DNA of 64,000 nucleotides from Arabidopsis thaliana (GCF_000001735.4 NC_003074.8:13516101-13580100), one strand, 5' to 3'. Shown: positions 1-17,943, numbered from the stretch's first letter. Program-made: numbers and translations. Notes: generated by a model from the letters alone, not told the origin.

Positions 1-1233
1 ACAGAAACAGCAAAACACTCGACCAACACAGCTCTGTGCAGAGCAATGGATGAGGTCGAGTGACAGGTCGAGTAACAGGCAGAAAGTGAAACAGGGATAC
101 TCGACTGCACAGTCTGAAGCCAGACAACTGGGTGGTCGAGTATCAGGTCGAGTAACAGGAAAGAATTGCAGAAACTAAGCAACAGAGAACAAGATGCAGT
201 AAACAACAGTAGAGTAAACAAAGAATTCAATCAGATAAAGAATTCCTAAGGATGGGGTAATTGAGTAATTTCATTTCCTCAGTTTACAGGTGATTGACAT
301 GCTCAATAAATTAACCCTAGACAACAAGTTCATTAACCAAATCTAAGTGCCACCGCAACAGAGACTCTCAAGCTAACCTAGTCCCAGACTCAATCACCAT
401 TGACGAGAGGTAACCTAACAGGCATTACGAATCAACAAGTTAAAGCCAAAACGCTCCCTGCAACCAATACCTTGGTACAGGGTCACGAGTCTCTGGAATT
501 AGTGGTTCAGACATTTCATCGAACACCTTTTGGGCGCAGAAATGTCTGGGCTCAAATTCCAGTTGATCAGAAAGCAATAGGCATTAAGAACAACTAATCC
601 AGAAGGGATCTATCAACCAATACTCAATCACCTAGCATACTGAGAATTCTACACTACTCTAACCCATCCTTAGAAACCTATTCACTACTCAGACATCATA
701 ACAGAAAGCATAAACGTTGAACAAATTGAAAACATGATAACAACAATGTAACAACAGGATGATAACAGAATGAACAACAGTAAACGAAATCAAGAACAGA
801 AACTGAATACTGAATACTGAATAGATAAAGATAAATCCGGATTACAAAAAGTTTAGAACACAAAGTCTGCGGAAATAAAACTAGATAAAAACTTCTTGTC
901 TGCGAAAAATGAGAAGTACATGCTACTTTTAGGCAAATATCCCGAAACCCTAATACTCAAAACGACCTGGGGGTCGAGTGGTCTCTTGAGATCTTGAAGC
1001 TCCTACTCGACCTCTTGGTCGAGTGGTTTTTCATGATCAGGTCCGCTTCTTCCAGATAGCTCGTCAACAGCTCCAAATCACCTGAAATCAACGCAAATAT
1101 GCAACATGCACGCAAAACTATCCTAAACATGCAAAGTGATGACAAATGATGTGAAATGGTATAAAACAGTGATGATATGATGCTAAAATGATGACAAATG
1201 GATGCTCAAAACATGCAAAATACACACTTATCA
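1..1233 (-). repeat. 3' LTR of element C (partial, continues off window)
   Basis: The LTR begins on the minus strand with TGATAAG at 1233, directly after a polypurine tract, as in element B where TGACATG follows the same tract. It contains several copies of TCGAGT/ACTCGAC (for example near 55-160 and 965-1025). The stretch near 240-290 is the reverse complement of part of element B's LTR near 40530. The other end lies outside the window. Small open frames inside it are not genes. Confidence 0.75.
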
Positions 1234-1247
1234 ACTCCCCCAAACTT
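1234..1247 (-). other. Polypurine tract of element C
   Basis: On the minus strand AAGTTTGGGGGAGT lies immediately before the LTR start, the expected plus-strand primer position. The same tract precedes the 3' LTR of element B at 39203. A second copy of the tract lies upstream at about 2767-2783. Confidence 0.75.
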
Positions 1248-2909
1248 AGTCTTTGCTTGCCCTCAAGCAAACAATCAAGAACAAGCTGGAGGTGAGGTTT
1301 AAAAGCGGGGACTCAGAGCCAAAGCACCAGATAGACCAGATGAAATCAATGTCCAAGTTGGAAGTTCTAAGCTGCAAGATCGAATTCTACTTAAAAACGT
1401 TAGCCATGCCTCATCATTCAGTCCGACTCATATGCTCGACCTACACAAGTTTTCAAATCTACCAATCCCTTTAACATTCATTAGTTCTGGAACGTGAATC
1501 AAGCAATGCATCATCAAAGAACTCATTTGGCTAAGGTAAAAGGTCAAGAGACAAAGATGGTCCCTTACAGAATAGGCTTCAGTAACAGGGGATCTCTCAA
1601 AAAATGATTAAGCTTTAGTAGAATGCTAAAGGTAAGTCCCAAGCTATGCATACAGAGATAAGATCCCATCTACCCAGAGTATATCAAATGAAGCTCTAAT
1701 GGTAATTCCATCTCCAATCCCAATATAAGAACTTAACTGTACCCTTTGCATTCATGAATCTTTTAAGCCCTTTTCCTAATCATTCTTTTCTTTTCTCTTA
1801 ACTCTTGGAGAAGCTTTCTCAACACTTTGTTACATCTAGCGGATTTGGATTTCTTTAACAACTAAGGTTCCTGTTTTTAACATTTTAAAACCAAGGGCTT
1901 TTGCCCATCTTCAATAGCTAACAAGAACTCTTTCTTTTCTTTACAAATCCCAAAACCTTTACTAGACTTTTTCTGATTCTTTAGCTTACTTCACCTAGAG
2001 TCTTTTACCTTTTCTTATCAATTAATCAACCCCCTTTTTTTATTTTTTTTATTTTTATTTTTTTTTATTTTCCTTTAAACACATCCCAACCCAAAGTATA
2101 AGCGCCCACCTAGTCCTATCTAGTCCGAAAAATGCGAACTAGAACTACATGAGACACTATCTCTGTCGTTACGAACCTAACACTTTCTACCAAGCTTAAT
2201 CGGAATAAGACCTCACAAACACTCACAAGTGATATAGGGCTTGAAAGAAAGTCTAGGTTTGGGTTTGGGTTAACTGCTCTAATAAAGAGAGTCAGCTACT
2301 TGAACTAACAAGAGTGATCAAAATGAATAAGAAAATCCAAGTATTTTAGGGTATCCATGAGTTCAAATTTGATGCAGACATGATAATTAAAGATCAGATT
2401 CAGGTTCAAATTGATAGGGAATGGTATCAGATCATGACAGTGTGGTCGAGTAGAGCAATCTAGGCATGGTTCAGTTTTATTTCAAATTCATTGACTACGC
2501 AACAGACAACTAGCAACGAGGGCACTGAGTTTATTCGGTGAATCAAAATGCTTACAAGACTATCTCATCATCATCCCCTATGCATATGCAATAATCCTAA
2601 ATGAAACATTCTAGACTCGATCCTAAATGTGATGCAACTACATGAACACTCTTTTTTTGTGAAATCATTTTCTGAAATTTTTCAATTTTTTTTTTTTTGG
2701 TTTTTCTATGCCTTAGATGAATGCAGACTCAAAAATATACACAATGCAACACACACTTTCTGAGCCCTCCCCCAAACTTAAATCACACAGTCCACTGTGC
2801 GAATAAACTTGGAAGAGAGTACTCAGGACAAATCCAATCACAGAAACAAAAAATGAAGAAACAAATCACAACAGATGGTATAATACAATGGTGAAGTGAG
2901 GCGCTTACC
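1248..2909 (-). other. Non-coding 3' region of element C
   Basis: No gene is seen. The region has a T/A-rich low-complexity run at about 2034-2080 and a second polypurine-like tract at about 2767-2783. It is homologous in reverse to 37576-39202 of element B: the tract around 2100-2160 matches 38310-38380, and 2520-2660 matches 37820-37960. Such long untranslated 3' regions are normal in Athila elements. Confidence 0.7.
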
Positions 2910-3854
2910 TTAGTCAAAGAATGAACGTAGTTGCTCGTCAATGGCTGCCTGTGATTGCTCCCAGGCTATAGACGAACCACCTTGTTCTGTATCAGCTCCA
3001 GCAGGTGGGTACTCGACCTCATCAGCTCTGTGGCGGCCAGCACCGCTCTGAGGAAACTCGACCTCTCTCCTTCTGCTGCGGCCAGCACCGCGGTCGCGTA
3101 AACTACGAGACTGCAGAAGTCGTTCGCTCCTACTGCTAGATCGAGTGAGTGTGGTCCTCCTCTTCCTCCCAGATTTACGAAGCTCGAATGATGAATACCT
3201 CGCAGGGACATGCGGAATCTCCTGCTCTCTAGGCTGAGGCCTGCGCCGACTTGGCTCGGGCGCGTCATATCTCCTCGAAGGCATGTCCTGAGGGAGATGT
3301 CCCTGCGGAATAGTTGTAGTGGAAGAGGAGCAGCTGAGCTTGTTCTTCATAAACTTGATAGCCCTGAGGCACTTGGCGAGTAACTTGTCCTGTTTCATGC
3401 ACCACTTCTGCAGCTTGCTGTTGTTCCTGTGAGCTTCGCTCAAACTCCTGCTTTCCCTCGCAGGAGGTATATGCTCACTGAAATGATACATGCTCGTGTC
3501 AAACTCCGCCTCATCTATATCATCCGTCTCATCAATATCTTCTGTTGTAGCTCCTTCGGTATGACTGATCACCTCAGTTGGCGGACTACCCTCGAAATAA
3601 AGTTCTTCAAGCGCAGGCTTGAAGTCAATGTTCCTGCCCTCGAGAATCCTAGTAGCGTCAATGCAGGGGAGAAGAATGTTGGCGATTTTAATCGATGAAT
3701 GCTCGAACCTGTAGCGGTGAAAGTCGCCAGCCATGTCAAACTCCAAGAACTCACATCTGCGCAAATGATCCAAGTCCATCATCCTCGGTGCTAACCCTGG
3801 TTCCTTGAGCCGTACTCCACAAGCTTCCAGAATTGGCGTCACAACGCCACCCAC
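2910..3854 (-). CDS. Post-integrase ORF of element C (Athila ORF-1-like)
   Basis: A 314-residue open frame. Residues 1 to about 95 resemble the Arabidopsis Athila 'ORF-1' family: a conserved module with a leading GGVVTPIL and a FDMAGDF-type motif. The rest is charged and low in complexity, with Arg/Ser-rich stretches, and ends in a conserved tail of the AIDEQLRSFFD type. That tail recurs in element B at 37500-37575. The position after integrase is where Athila elements carry their extra, sometimes called env-like, ORF. No convincing membrane segment or signal peptide is visible, so an envelope role is not supported here. The true start may lie further upstream in the repeat-rich tract 3855-4670. 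Confidence 0.7.
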   Translation of the reverse strand: MGGVVTPILEACGVRLKEPGLAPRMMDLDHLRRCEFLEFDMAGDFHRYRFEHSSIKIANILLPCIDATRILEGRNIDFKPALEELYFEGSPPTEVISHTEGATTEDIDETDDIDEAEFDTSMYHFSEHIPPARESRSLSEAHRNNSKLQKWCMKQDKLLAKCLRAIKFMKNKLSCSSSTTTIPQGHLPQDMPSRRYDAPEPSRRRPQPREQEIPHVPARYSSFELRKSGRKRRTTLTRSSSRSERLLQSRSLRDRGAGRSRRREVEFPQSGAGRHRADEVEYPPAGADTEQGGSSIAWEQSQAAIDEQLRSFFD

Positions 3855-5108
3855 GCATAGTTCTCCTTTTTGTTTTTTTTTTTCTTCTTTTTTTCGGTTT
3901 GATGAACTCGCGGTCGAGTGTTAAAGAGATGGTGAGGCGGTGTGTCTTGGCGAGGTCGAGTGGCTGTGAAAGGCAGGAGAGGAGCGGTCGAGTGATGAAT
4001 GTGAGCATGAAAGGCGGATGTGCTCTTGCCGTGAAGTCGAGTGAATTGAGTAAATCGGTGAAGTTGTTGATGATTTGAAATCGAGTACTTGATGAGAATT
4101 GGAGTGAGCGATGATGAGAGAGATCCGTTGAATCGAGTGAAGTGGCTATGAATGAGAAGGTGGTGAAACGGTCGAGTGCGTTTGTTGAATCGAGTGACTC
4201 GGCTATGAAGATGGTGGTGAAGAGATCGAGTGGTACTGGAGAGGTGATGAGAGCTTTGGCCGAGTGATGGTTGTGGGATTGGCGAGGAGTATTCGAGTGG
4301 TTTTGAGCGAGAAGTATGGTGACGGAGAACGAGAGTTTGTTGAGCTTGAGAGTGAGAGTTGATGAGTGAAGTGAGAGTCGATTGGTGTTGGGATGAAAAT
4401 GTAAGGGAGAGGTCGAGTGGTTTTTAAGGAAGGATAAGGCGGAGAGGTCGAGTGAATGGGGGTTCGGTTTGTTGGTGGTGATGAATGAGAGTGATGGGTC
4501 GAGTTTATGAGGTAGTGGAGGAGAAAACGAGGTGATGAGGTCGAGTTAAGTGGGATGGGGGTCGAGTGATGGTGTTGACGTCGAGTGGGGGAGAAGAGAT
4601 GAAAAGAGATTTCTTGTCCTTTGGTCTGTTGCATGGAGGACATGGGCGTCAGCGGCGGGTCCCACAATGTCTACTTGTCTCTTCTTTGTATTCTCTGTTC
4701 ACTAGGAAAACTCCAGGAAATCCCGCAATTTTCTGTAGACTTGATGAACTCTCTGTAAGACTCTATAGCTCCTGTTGGTCGAGTAAAATGATGATTTAAA
4801 AGTTTTTGGGTTTTAAACATCACACATACTATACCAATGTACTCGAGTGCAAGGTCTCTAGGTGCAACAGAAGATTTTCAAAATTTTGTACTCCAACGTG
4901 TTGTACACTCGATCTCCAGGTCTTCTGTAGAGTAAAAGTTTTGAATTTTTACTCTCTCTCCACATTGTTCCTTTGTTCCTGAGAACCACAAACATAACCA
5001 AGACAAATAAAAAATAACAAGAAAATAAAAATTTATTTACAGAGATAGTCATGGGACTTCCTCCCAAGTGAGCTTATTTAAAGTCATTAGCTTGACTCCT
5101 TTACTCCT
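3855..5108 (-). repeat. TCGAGT-rich tract between integrase and post-integrase ORF
   Basis: From about 3910 to 4570 the motif TCGAGT recurs every 20-50 bases on the plus strand, giving roughly two dozen copies. On the minus strand part of it (4667-4203) is open and would encode a Ser/Thr/Pro/His-rich, low-complexity peptide. It could be the degenerate N-terminal part of the post-integrase ORF or an untranslated repeat tract. The segment 5040-5108 is the conserved block following the integrase stop and matches element B at 37015-37085. Confidence 0.6.
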
Positions 5109-6311
5109 TTAATCATCAAGAAGTTCCTGGAGATGAACCGATGTCACCTCTAGAAGGATTTGGTCTGCTAAGTATTTCTTGAGCCTTTGACCATTTACTG
5201 TGAAGTCTCCACTCTTACCAGCTAGAGTGACTGCTCCATAAGGACGGACCTTAGTGATACAGAAGGGGCCAGACCATCTGGATTTAAGTTTTCCTGGGAA
5301 GAGTTTCAAGCGAGAGTTGAATAGCAGCACCTGATCACCAACCTGGAAATCCTTAGTGATGATCTTCTTGTCATGGAAAAGCTTGGTTCTCTCCTTGTAG
5401 ATTTTAGAACTCTCATAAGCTTCTAGACGGATCTCATCGAGGTCACTGAGTTGGATCAATCGCTTCTCCTCAGCAGTTTTTATGTCAAAGTTCAGAAGTT
5501 TTACCGCCCACATTGCTTTGTACTCGAGCTCAACGGGTAGATGACATGATTTTCCATAGAGAATATTGAAAGGAGTTGTACCAATGGGGGTCTTGAAGGC
5601 TGTCCTGTAAGCCCATAATGCATCATCTAGCTTTGCAGACCAGTCTTTCCTTGTAATCCCAACAGTCTTTTCCAGAATTGTTTTTATCTCCCTATCGGAG
5701 ATCTCAACCTGCCCGCTTGTCTGTGGATGATAAGGAGTGGCGACCTTGTGCTTTACTCCATGCTTCTTCAACAGGTTCTCAAAAACCTTGTTGATGAAAT
5801 GCTTCCCGCCATCACTGATTACTACCCTGGGAACTCCAAATCTTGGGAAGATTATGGTCTTGAACAGCTTCAGCACAACTTTTGCATCGTTGGTAGGAAT
5901 AGCAATAGCTTCGACCCACTTTGATACGTAGTCTATGGCGACCAGTATATATTTATTACCGTATGAAGATGGGAATAGACCCATAAAATCAATCCCCCAT
6001 ACATCAAAGATCTCAACTTCCACGATTGGATTCTGAGGCATCTCATTTATTCTGCTGATGTTGTCTTTTCTCTGGCATGAATCACACTTTGAAACAAACT
6101 CCTGAGCGTCCTTAAACATTGTTGGCCACCAAAAGCCTGCTTGAAGAATCTTGGACACTGTCTTGAACGTCGCGAAGTGACCACCATATGCTGAGCAATG
6201 GCAATGCAGCAGGATACCTTCCACTTCATCTTCTGAGACACATCTCCTGTAGATCTTATCTTTAATCCCAGTAGTAATGGTGTATGTCTCTGAAAAACTT
6301 CTTCCTTTCAT
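5109..6311 (-). pseudogene. Integrase region of element C
   Basis: The frame encodes a Ty3/gypsy integrase: an HHCC zinc-binding module ([10 protein letters not shown] then CDSCQR), followed by the catalytic core with the D, D and E residues in GIDFMG, VISDGG and [11 protein letters not shown] contexts. The C-terminal part binds DNA. It inserts element cDNA into the host genome. It belongs to the same polyprotein as the RT upstream but is in another frame; the two frames overlap at 6262-6311, which marks a frameshift in the RNase H-integrase linker. The reading frame itself is otherwise open for about 400 residues. Confidence in the family is high; function is lost because of the frame break and missing gag. 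Confidence 0.85.
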
Positions 6312-8003
6312 AACTTGTCAGGTTGGGAGGCTCTACTCCGCACGCCAAGTAATTGATGTGATCAGCATACCATGGAGATTCTCCTTCAACATCATTCAGT
6401 TGGTGGAACTCTTTCCCACTGTAGCTCTTTCCGAAGAACTCTACAACCATGAGCTGCTCTTCTGGCATTGAATCGTCTATCGGAAGGGGTTCTTCAATTC
6501 TCATCCTTAACAGATGGTCCGCTGCACCATTTTCAATGCCTTTCTTATCTACTATCTCCATGTCAAACTCTTGCAATAAAAGTATCCATCTTAACAGTCT
6601 TGGTTTAGTATCCTTCTTGGCATACAGATGCCTCAAAGCTGCATGGTCTGTATAGACAGTTACCTTTGATCCAACCAAATAGCTTCTGAACTTCTCAAAT
6701 GCGAATACAACAGCTAGAAGCTCCTTCTCAGTTGTTGCATATCTTCCCTGAGCGTCATCCAACGTTCGGCTGGCGTAATATATGACATGAAGCTTCTTGT
6801 CTATTTTCTGGCCTAAAACAGCTCCTACTACGTAATCTGATGCATCACACATGATCTCAAATGGATAGTCCCAATTAGGCGCTCGAACAACCGGAGCAGA
6901 TACCAAAGCATCCTTGATGGTTTGAAAGGATTTGAGGCAGTCCTCATCGAATTCAAATTCGGTTTCCTTGCACAATAGTCTGGTTAACGGTCTGACTATC
7001 TTGGAGAAGTCTTTAATAAATCTTCTATAGAACCCAGCATGACCAAGGAAACTTCTGATTTCCTTCACCGTTTTTGGTGGCTGCAACTGCATCATCACTT
7101 CAACTTTTCCTTTGTCAACCTCTATACCCTTCTCTGATATCTTGTGACCCAACACTATGCCTTCCTTCACCATGAAATGACACTTTTCCCAATTGAGAAC
7201 AAGATTCGTCTCTTCGCACCTGGTCAATACCCTGCCAAGATTCAACAAACATGAGGAGAAAGACGGGCCATAGCCCGAAAAATCGTCCATGAAAACCTCC
7301 ACCATCTCCTCGATTAAGTCTGAAAATATAGAGGTCATACACCTCTGAAATGTTGCAGGAGCATTGCATAAACCAAATGGCATTCTCTTATAAGCAAAAG
7401 TTCCATAAGGACACGTGAAAGTGGTTTTTTCTTGATCATTAGGGTGAATTGGTATTTGAAAGAAACCACTGTATCCATCAAGAAAGCAATAATATGGATG
7501 ATTAGCCAAACGTTCAAGCATTTGGTCAATGAATGGTAAAGGAAAATGATCTTTCCTAGATGCAGCATTCAACTTCCTATAATCAATGCACATTCTATGA
7601 CCAGTTATAGTTCTAGTAGGGATCAGTTCATCTTTTTCATTTTTGACAACAGTCATTCCACCCTTTTTAGGGACGCAATACACTAGAGAAACCCAAGTAC
7701 TATCAGAGATAGGGTAGATGACACCAGCATCAAAATTGGGATTTAACCTCCTCTGTGGTTCAATGCTAGAATATGATTCGTTTTCAAGATGGATCCTATG
7801 GTTGCATAAACTAGGTGAAATTCCCTTAATGTCGGATAATGAATAACCAATCGCTCTCCTATACTTTCTAAGCTCAGATAATTGCAGGTTCACTTCATCA
7901 CTATTTAACTCAGCATTAATGATCATAGGGTAAGTAGAGTTTGGACCAAGGAATGCGTACCTTAGACCTTTTGGAAGTGGTTTGAGATCAACCTTCGGTG
8001 CCT
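6262..8003 (-). pseudogene. Reverse transcriptase and RNase H of element C
   Basis: Ty3/gypsy RT followed by RNase H. Visible motifs are MCIDYRKLN, the [11 protein letters not shown] palm motif, the catalytic box as FMDDFSGYG (the usual Athila replacement of Y-x-DD), LGHKIS, and RNase H motifs ([18 protein letters not shown]). An in-frame ATG is at 7926, but the frame stays open up to about 8003 with Athila-like sequence ([12 protein letters not shown]). The natural polyprotein has therefore been cut by the junction there. The frame ends near 6262, a frameshift before integrase. Confidence 0.88.
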
Positions 8004-8538
8004 TAATGCTAGTTCTAGAGTAATTAACTAGAACTTGATTTTAGGATAATAGGTATACCCACTATAGGGTATCTATTACTTGAACTATCTTAGATGAGCC
8101 TAGTATTTAGATGCGGACTAGCGTCGATTTAGATACTTAGGTGAACTTATCAAACCCGATTATAATGCTTGCTTAGTTCTAGATAGTTACAAGAGAGTTG
8201 GGATCAATACTATTAAGCATAGTGAGTAGCACGACACATCACCGGTTACTCTATATTAGTCATTTGAGTTCTATTCGATAATAATCCTAATTTACTGCTA
8301 GATCTACTATTCAAATATTTCCTGAGAATTTCCCTAAACCCGACGTCTTAATCATCTGAATCTAAAACCAATTTTTCTTGCTTTCTTATCTTTTATTTTT
8401 ATAATATTTTCTGTTTAGCTTAATTCGAAATTGTTAGTCTACTATGTGATCTGAGAACTTTGTGGAATTCAATCCCTAATTGCTATAACAACCTCTTTAT
8501 TTGAGAGAGTAATCATTAAGGTAATTTAAATCACATCA
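8004..8538 (+). repeat. Athila LTR fragment (3' half)
   Basis: From the phrase CTTAATGCTAGTT onwards this segment aligns along its length with LTR A at 32355-32912. It ends in ACATCA at 8538, equivalent to ATATCA at 32912. It is in plus orientation, opposite to element C. Its 5' part is missing at the junction with element C's RT. No PBS follows, so this is either the outer end of a 3' LTR or a broken solo LTR. Confidence 0.7.
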
Positions 8539-10250
8539 ACATACTTTTTTGAATATATAATTGTATTTTTCATATTTTCTGGTTTCCCAAATATTTCAGT
8601 TCAGTATCAATTTGGTGTATGTTCTTTCGGTCCAAAAGTTTAGGATCTATGTGGGTATTTTCAAATTTTGTTAAGTTCGATTCCTTTTGTTTTAGTTTTA
8701 ATTCGATACTTTGGTTAGGTTAATTTGTCCAGGCTTATATTTTAATAGTTTCTATATTTATTTTTCAAAGTGTGTGAAAACGTTTTCATAACTAAAAAGA
8801 TCGATGATACATTTTAACAAAAGAATCTCAACAGTTAATAAATTGTCTCGCATGACAAAAATTTGGAAAATTCGTCGGTTTAAATGGTGAACAGAGATTA
8901 GGGGTTGTCATGACTGATTGCCAAACTAGTTCCGGGTACAAACATTAAAAGCATACATCCTATTATCGTCACTTAGAATCCTAAACCAAGGATTAATTCA
9001 CATTATCATAAACATGCATATGTCATATTCTTAAATCAGTATAATGTGTATCCAAAGCAAACTGAAGCAATAATGTTTTCCATGATTTCAAATAGAAGAA
9101 AAAAAAAAATGGTTTATTTGAGAAAGATACAGGGTCAATAAGTCATAAACTGAGGCTTGAGTTATATTCCAAACAAAATATCAAATCAAAAGAACTTTTA
9201 GATCTTTGGAAGAAAAATTTGAGTCTTTAGTATGAGAGAGAGACTTATGTTCAATTTGAGTCATCCTTCATTACTAATAGATGTTTAGACTCTAAGGTTG
9301 TACCTTAGGATCAAATGTAGACTAAGACTCTATTTGTTGCGTTCACTATCTAGATAGCTCCTCACATGCTGGATACAAATTGAACATAAATCTTAAAAAG
9401 CAAGATAAGGCAAAGAGACTAATCAAATATCACCAACGTGGTATTGGCCCAATATTAAATCTTCCAAGTGAAGTGTTGGCTTCGACGCCCGATTGAGAGG
9501 GATCTCCGCTCCAAAGTAGATGAATTCAACATGGTGTGGGTCCCACCTTTAAGAGATATAAGTCCTTTGAACTTGAAAACTAATTAACTAAGCCTCCATC
9601 AATTCATTTTCGTATCAACTAATATAAACAACAACAATGTATTGCGAATAACTTAAATACTTAGAACATAATTAAACATCGTATGTAGTTAAAAAGGAAT
9701 TTTATAATATTATTTCTGGTTATAAGAAAAAATTACGTAAAAATGTTAAATTCTGCGTATAACATGTGAAACGTCTGAAATTATATTGATAAGAAAATTT
9801 ATTTAGTTATAACGGTAAATATAAATGAATATTTGTAATTCTAAAATAATACTTGAATTAATAATAATTTCCTTTATAATGCACAGTTTTAAATAATTTT
9901 ATCTATATAACGTTTTGTTGTTGTCAAATATAGTGGAAGTACTGTATTTATACATGGATAATAGTAACATCAAGATTTCAAAACAAAAGAGAAAATAATC
10001 CAAACAATCATCCATTAAAATCTAAAAAGATCTAAAATTTCTTGAATAGTAAACATTAAAATATTTAGATTCACAAATATAAAAAAAAACACTACATATT
10101 ATTTCTTAAGTAAATTAACCATGCTATTCGTTTCAGTTCTATTTTCCATCAATCGAGGGTAGATAGATTACTTTGAAAAAGTAATAAGAAAAACATGAAG
10201 GACAGAAAAGATTTAAGACGAAATGTTCTTCATAAACATTTTGAGAACAC
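8539..10250. other. Intergenic region 3' of the peroxidase gene
   Basis: AT-rich sequence with no open frame worth reporting and no element I recognise. The first few hundred bases have T-rich low-complexity phrases. The boundary between the LTR fragment and the native 3' flank of the peroxidase is not clear. Confidence 0.5.
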
Positions 10251-10256
10251 TTTATT
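10251..10256 (-). promoter_or_regulatory. Polyadenylation signal of the peroxidase gene
   Basis: AATAAA on the minus strand, about 50 bases after the stop codon at 10304-10306, a normal distance for a near-upstream element in a plant gene. It is the only exact match in the immediate 3' flank. Confidence 0.5.
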
Positions 10257-10303
10257 TCATAAAACATATTTTTGGTTGCCACATATATCGAGACAACGTT
10301 ATG

Positions 10304-16390
<6,087 letters not shown>

Positions 16391-16957
16391 TTACCAATGA
16401 CCAAATTTTGACCTGTAAGTTCTTTCCGGACCTTCTTGTGATCCATGCTATATTACGGGCCCAAGATGATTTGTTCGGACATTTTTTTAGAATATTTTCA
16501 TGTATCAAATCTCGTTAAGATTAGATGAGGTAGCCCTACATAGCGGGTGAAACCCACGACAAATGGTTCTTAGAATCCGCAAAAAGGATAAATACAATAA
16601 CATTGCATGTACTAACGTACGCGATCATACCAGCACTAATACACTGTATCCCATCATAATTCCGTAGTTAAACGCGTTCGGGCGAGAGTAAAACTAGGAT
16701 GAGTGACCTCCCGGGAAGTCCTCGTTCTGCATCCGTCTTTTTTTTTTTGGGTTTGAACCATATGACGCCATAAAGTTTAGACCGTGAGGCCAAACTTGGC
16801 ATGTGATACCTTTTCGGAAATCCCAAAGAGAGCCCTCCGACCACCGAAGCAGGACAATCGGTCAAAGTACCATTTTTTTTTTCCAACTCCATGATATATT
16901 ATGAGACCAAATTGATTTGTTTAGACATTGTTTTAGCATATTTTCATGTATCAAACT
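16391..16957 (+). repeat. Relic of a 5S rDNA tandem array
   Basis: One 5S coding copy (16617-16735) lies between two partial copies of the same spacer. The spacer phrase starting CCATG at 16443 recurs at 16889, an offset of 446 bases, and both copies contain TTTTCATGTATCAAA. This means the sequence came from a tandem array with a unit of about 450 bp. The second spacer is cut at 16957 by the end of an Athila LTR. Confidence 0.75.
16617..16735 (+). rRNA. 5S rRNA gene, degenerate (pseudogene)
   Basis: About 119 bases align along their whole length with the plant 5S rRNA gene, including GCGATCATACCAGCACTAAT, GGCGAGAGTA and GTGACCTCC blocks. I count more than ten differences from the Arabidopsis consensus as I recall it, many of them G-to-A or C-to-T. 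Upstream, TAAATA near -28, GC at -12 and C at -1 match the Arabidopsis 5S promoter layout. A T run after 16737 would serve as the Pol III terminator. Number and type of changes point to an inactive copy at the edge of an array. The alternative, a Cassandra-type TRIM, is less likely because true spacer flanks it on both sides. Confidence 0.8.
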
Positions 16958-17943
16958 TGATATAGCTCAAATTATCCTTAAGCTTAATCCCTCAAATAAG
17001 AGATCGTCGTGAGCACTTAAGGGTCGAATTTCAATAAGCTATCCTTGCTCACACAATAAACCTATGATGATTAATATTAAGCTAGACAAAGTAACTGAAA
17101 GTAACAGACAAGAAAACATTAAATCGAGTTGTAAATTCAGGAAATTAAAGCGTCAGGTCTAGGGATAGTCTCAAGAAATAGATAAACTATAGATCTAGCT
17201 ATGACAAGGATTGTTATCGAACCGTCACTATTACAGACTAACTGGTGGTTCTCCTCATTACTGACTATGTCTAAAGCTAAGGATTCCCAACGTTGGCTTG
17301 GCAAAATCCCTAATCCTAAACATGCATGCTAAATAAGTTTGATAAGTTCACCTAAGTAAACATGCCGAGTCTTATTACACACCTATTAACCCGTCTCATC
17401 TATAATAGTTCTGATGATAGATGTCTTTTAGGGCACACCTATTATATAAGATCAAGATTTAGGTGATCAATCTAGAACTAGCAGTTAGAAATATTATAGA
17501 TGAAGAACTCTAAAATTAACCCTAACAGGTTATCGATTTACTAATCCATCTAAATCCCTAATGAGACACCCTAAACCCAACAAGGAGACTACTCGGACAT
17601 TATTAAAGAAACACAAATCATAATTTGAATAAACTGCATTGAATTATAATATGAAATAGAGTAAAAGGAGTTCAAAATCTTCTCTGTAGGGATATGATTT
17701 TTCTCTCTAAAAGTATCTCTCTTACACAAAACTTGCTTAGGTCTAAACAATGACCTTAAAAATATATTTATATATATAGGTTACAAAAAATATGCAGGGT
17801 CTATTTTGCAAATAAGGAAAACTTCTGGGACTTCTTAAAGACTTGATGAAACGTGGGAATTCCTTTGTCGAATAAGGGTGTCGATCGACATAGATGTGGT
17901 GTCGATCTACACCATTGCATGAGTAACGTTTCTGGTAGTCTTC
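16958..17943 (-). repeat. Athila LTR (A'), truncated, inserted in 5S spacer
   Basis: Reverse complement aligns with LTR A at about 31920-32912. Shared features are the paired GTCGATCGACA-type palindromes (17878-17920), the phrase about three quarters along that contains GGGTTTAGGG, and the end AATTTGAGCTATATCA. That end lies at 16958, exactly where the 5S spacer stops. The 5' part of the LTR is missing: similarity stops near 17943, where chloroplast-like DNA begins. Confidence 0.75.

Larger units (their letters stand above)
1..8003 (-). mobile_element. Athila-lineage Ty3/gypsy element C, 5' truncated
   Basis: Read on the minus strand the order is RT/RNase H, integrase, a post-integrase ORF, a long non-coding 3' region, a polypurine tract and a 3' LTR that runs off the left window edge. 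RT-RH-IN order is Ty3/gypsy, and a further ORF after integrase is typical of the Athila lineage. No gag, protease, PBS or 5' LTR is present: similarity to the element stops near 8003, where an LTR fragment of another Athila subfamily begins in the opposite orientation. The element is dead, because pol has at least one frameshift. It is closely related to element B at 32913-40976, shown by shared LTR words, 3' region and the C-terminus of the post-integrase ORF. Confidence 0.85.

Noticed and set aside
2910-3854. Viral-type envelope gene in element C
   Set aside because: No signal peptide, transmembrane segment or cleavage site is visible; only the position after integrase suggests it.
3910-4570. 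CRISPR-like spaced repeat
   Set aside because: The repeated word is only 6-7 bases with irregular spacing in plant retroelement DNA; there is no CRISPR structure.
4203-4667. A Ser/Thr/Pro/His-rich protein gene
   Set aside because: The frame is a by-product of the TCGAGT-rich tract within element C; at best it is the decayed start of the 3' ORF.
16617-16735. A functional 5S rRNA gene
   Set aside because: Too many changes from the plant consensus; no intact array around it.
16617-16735. A Cassandra-type TRIM carrying a 5S sequence
   Set aside because: The same spacer flanks the 5S copy on both sides with a tandem offset, which fits 5S rDNA better than a retroelement LTR.
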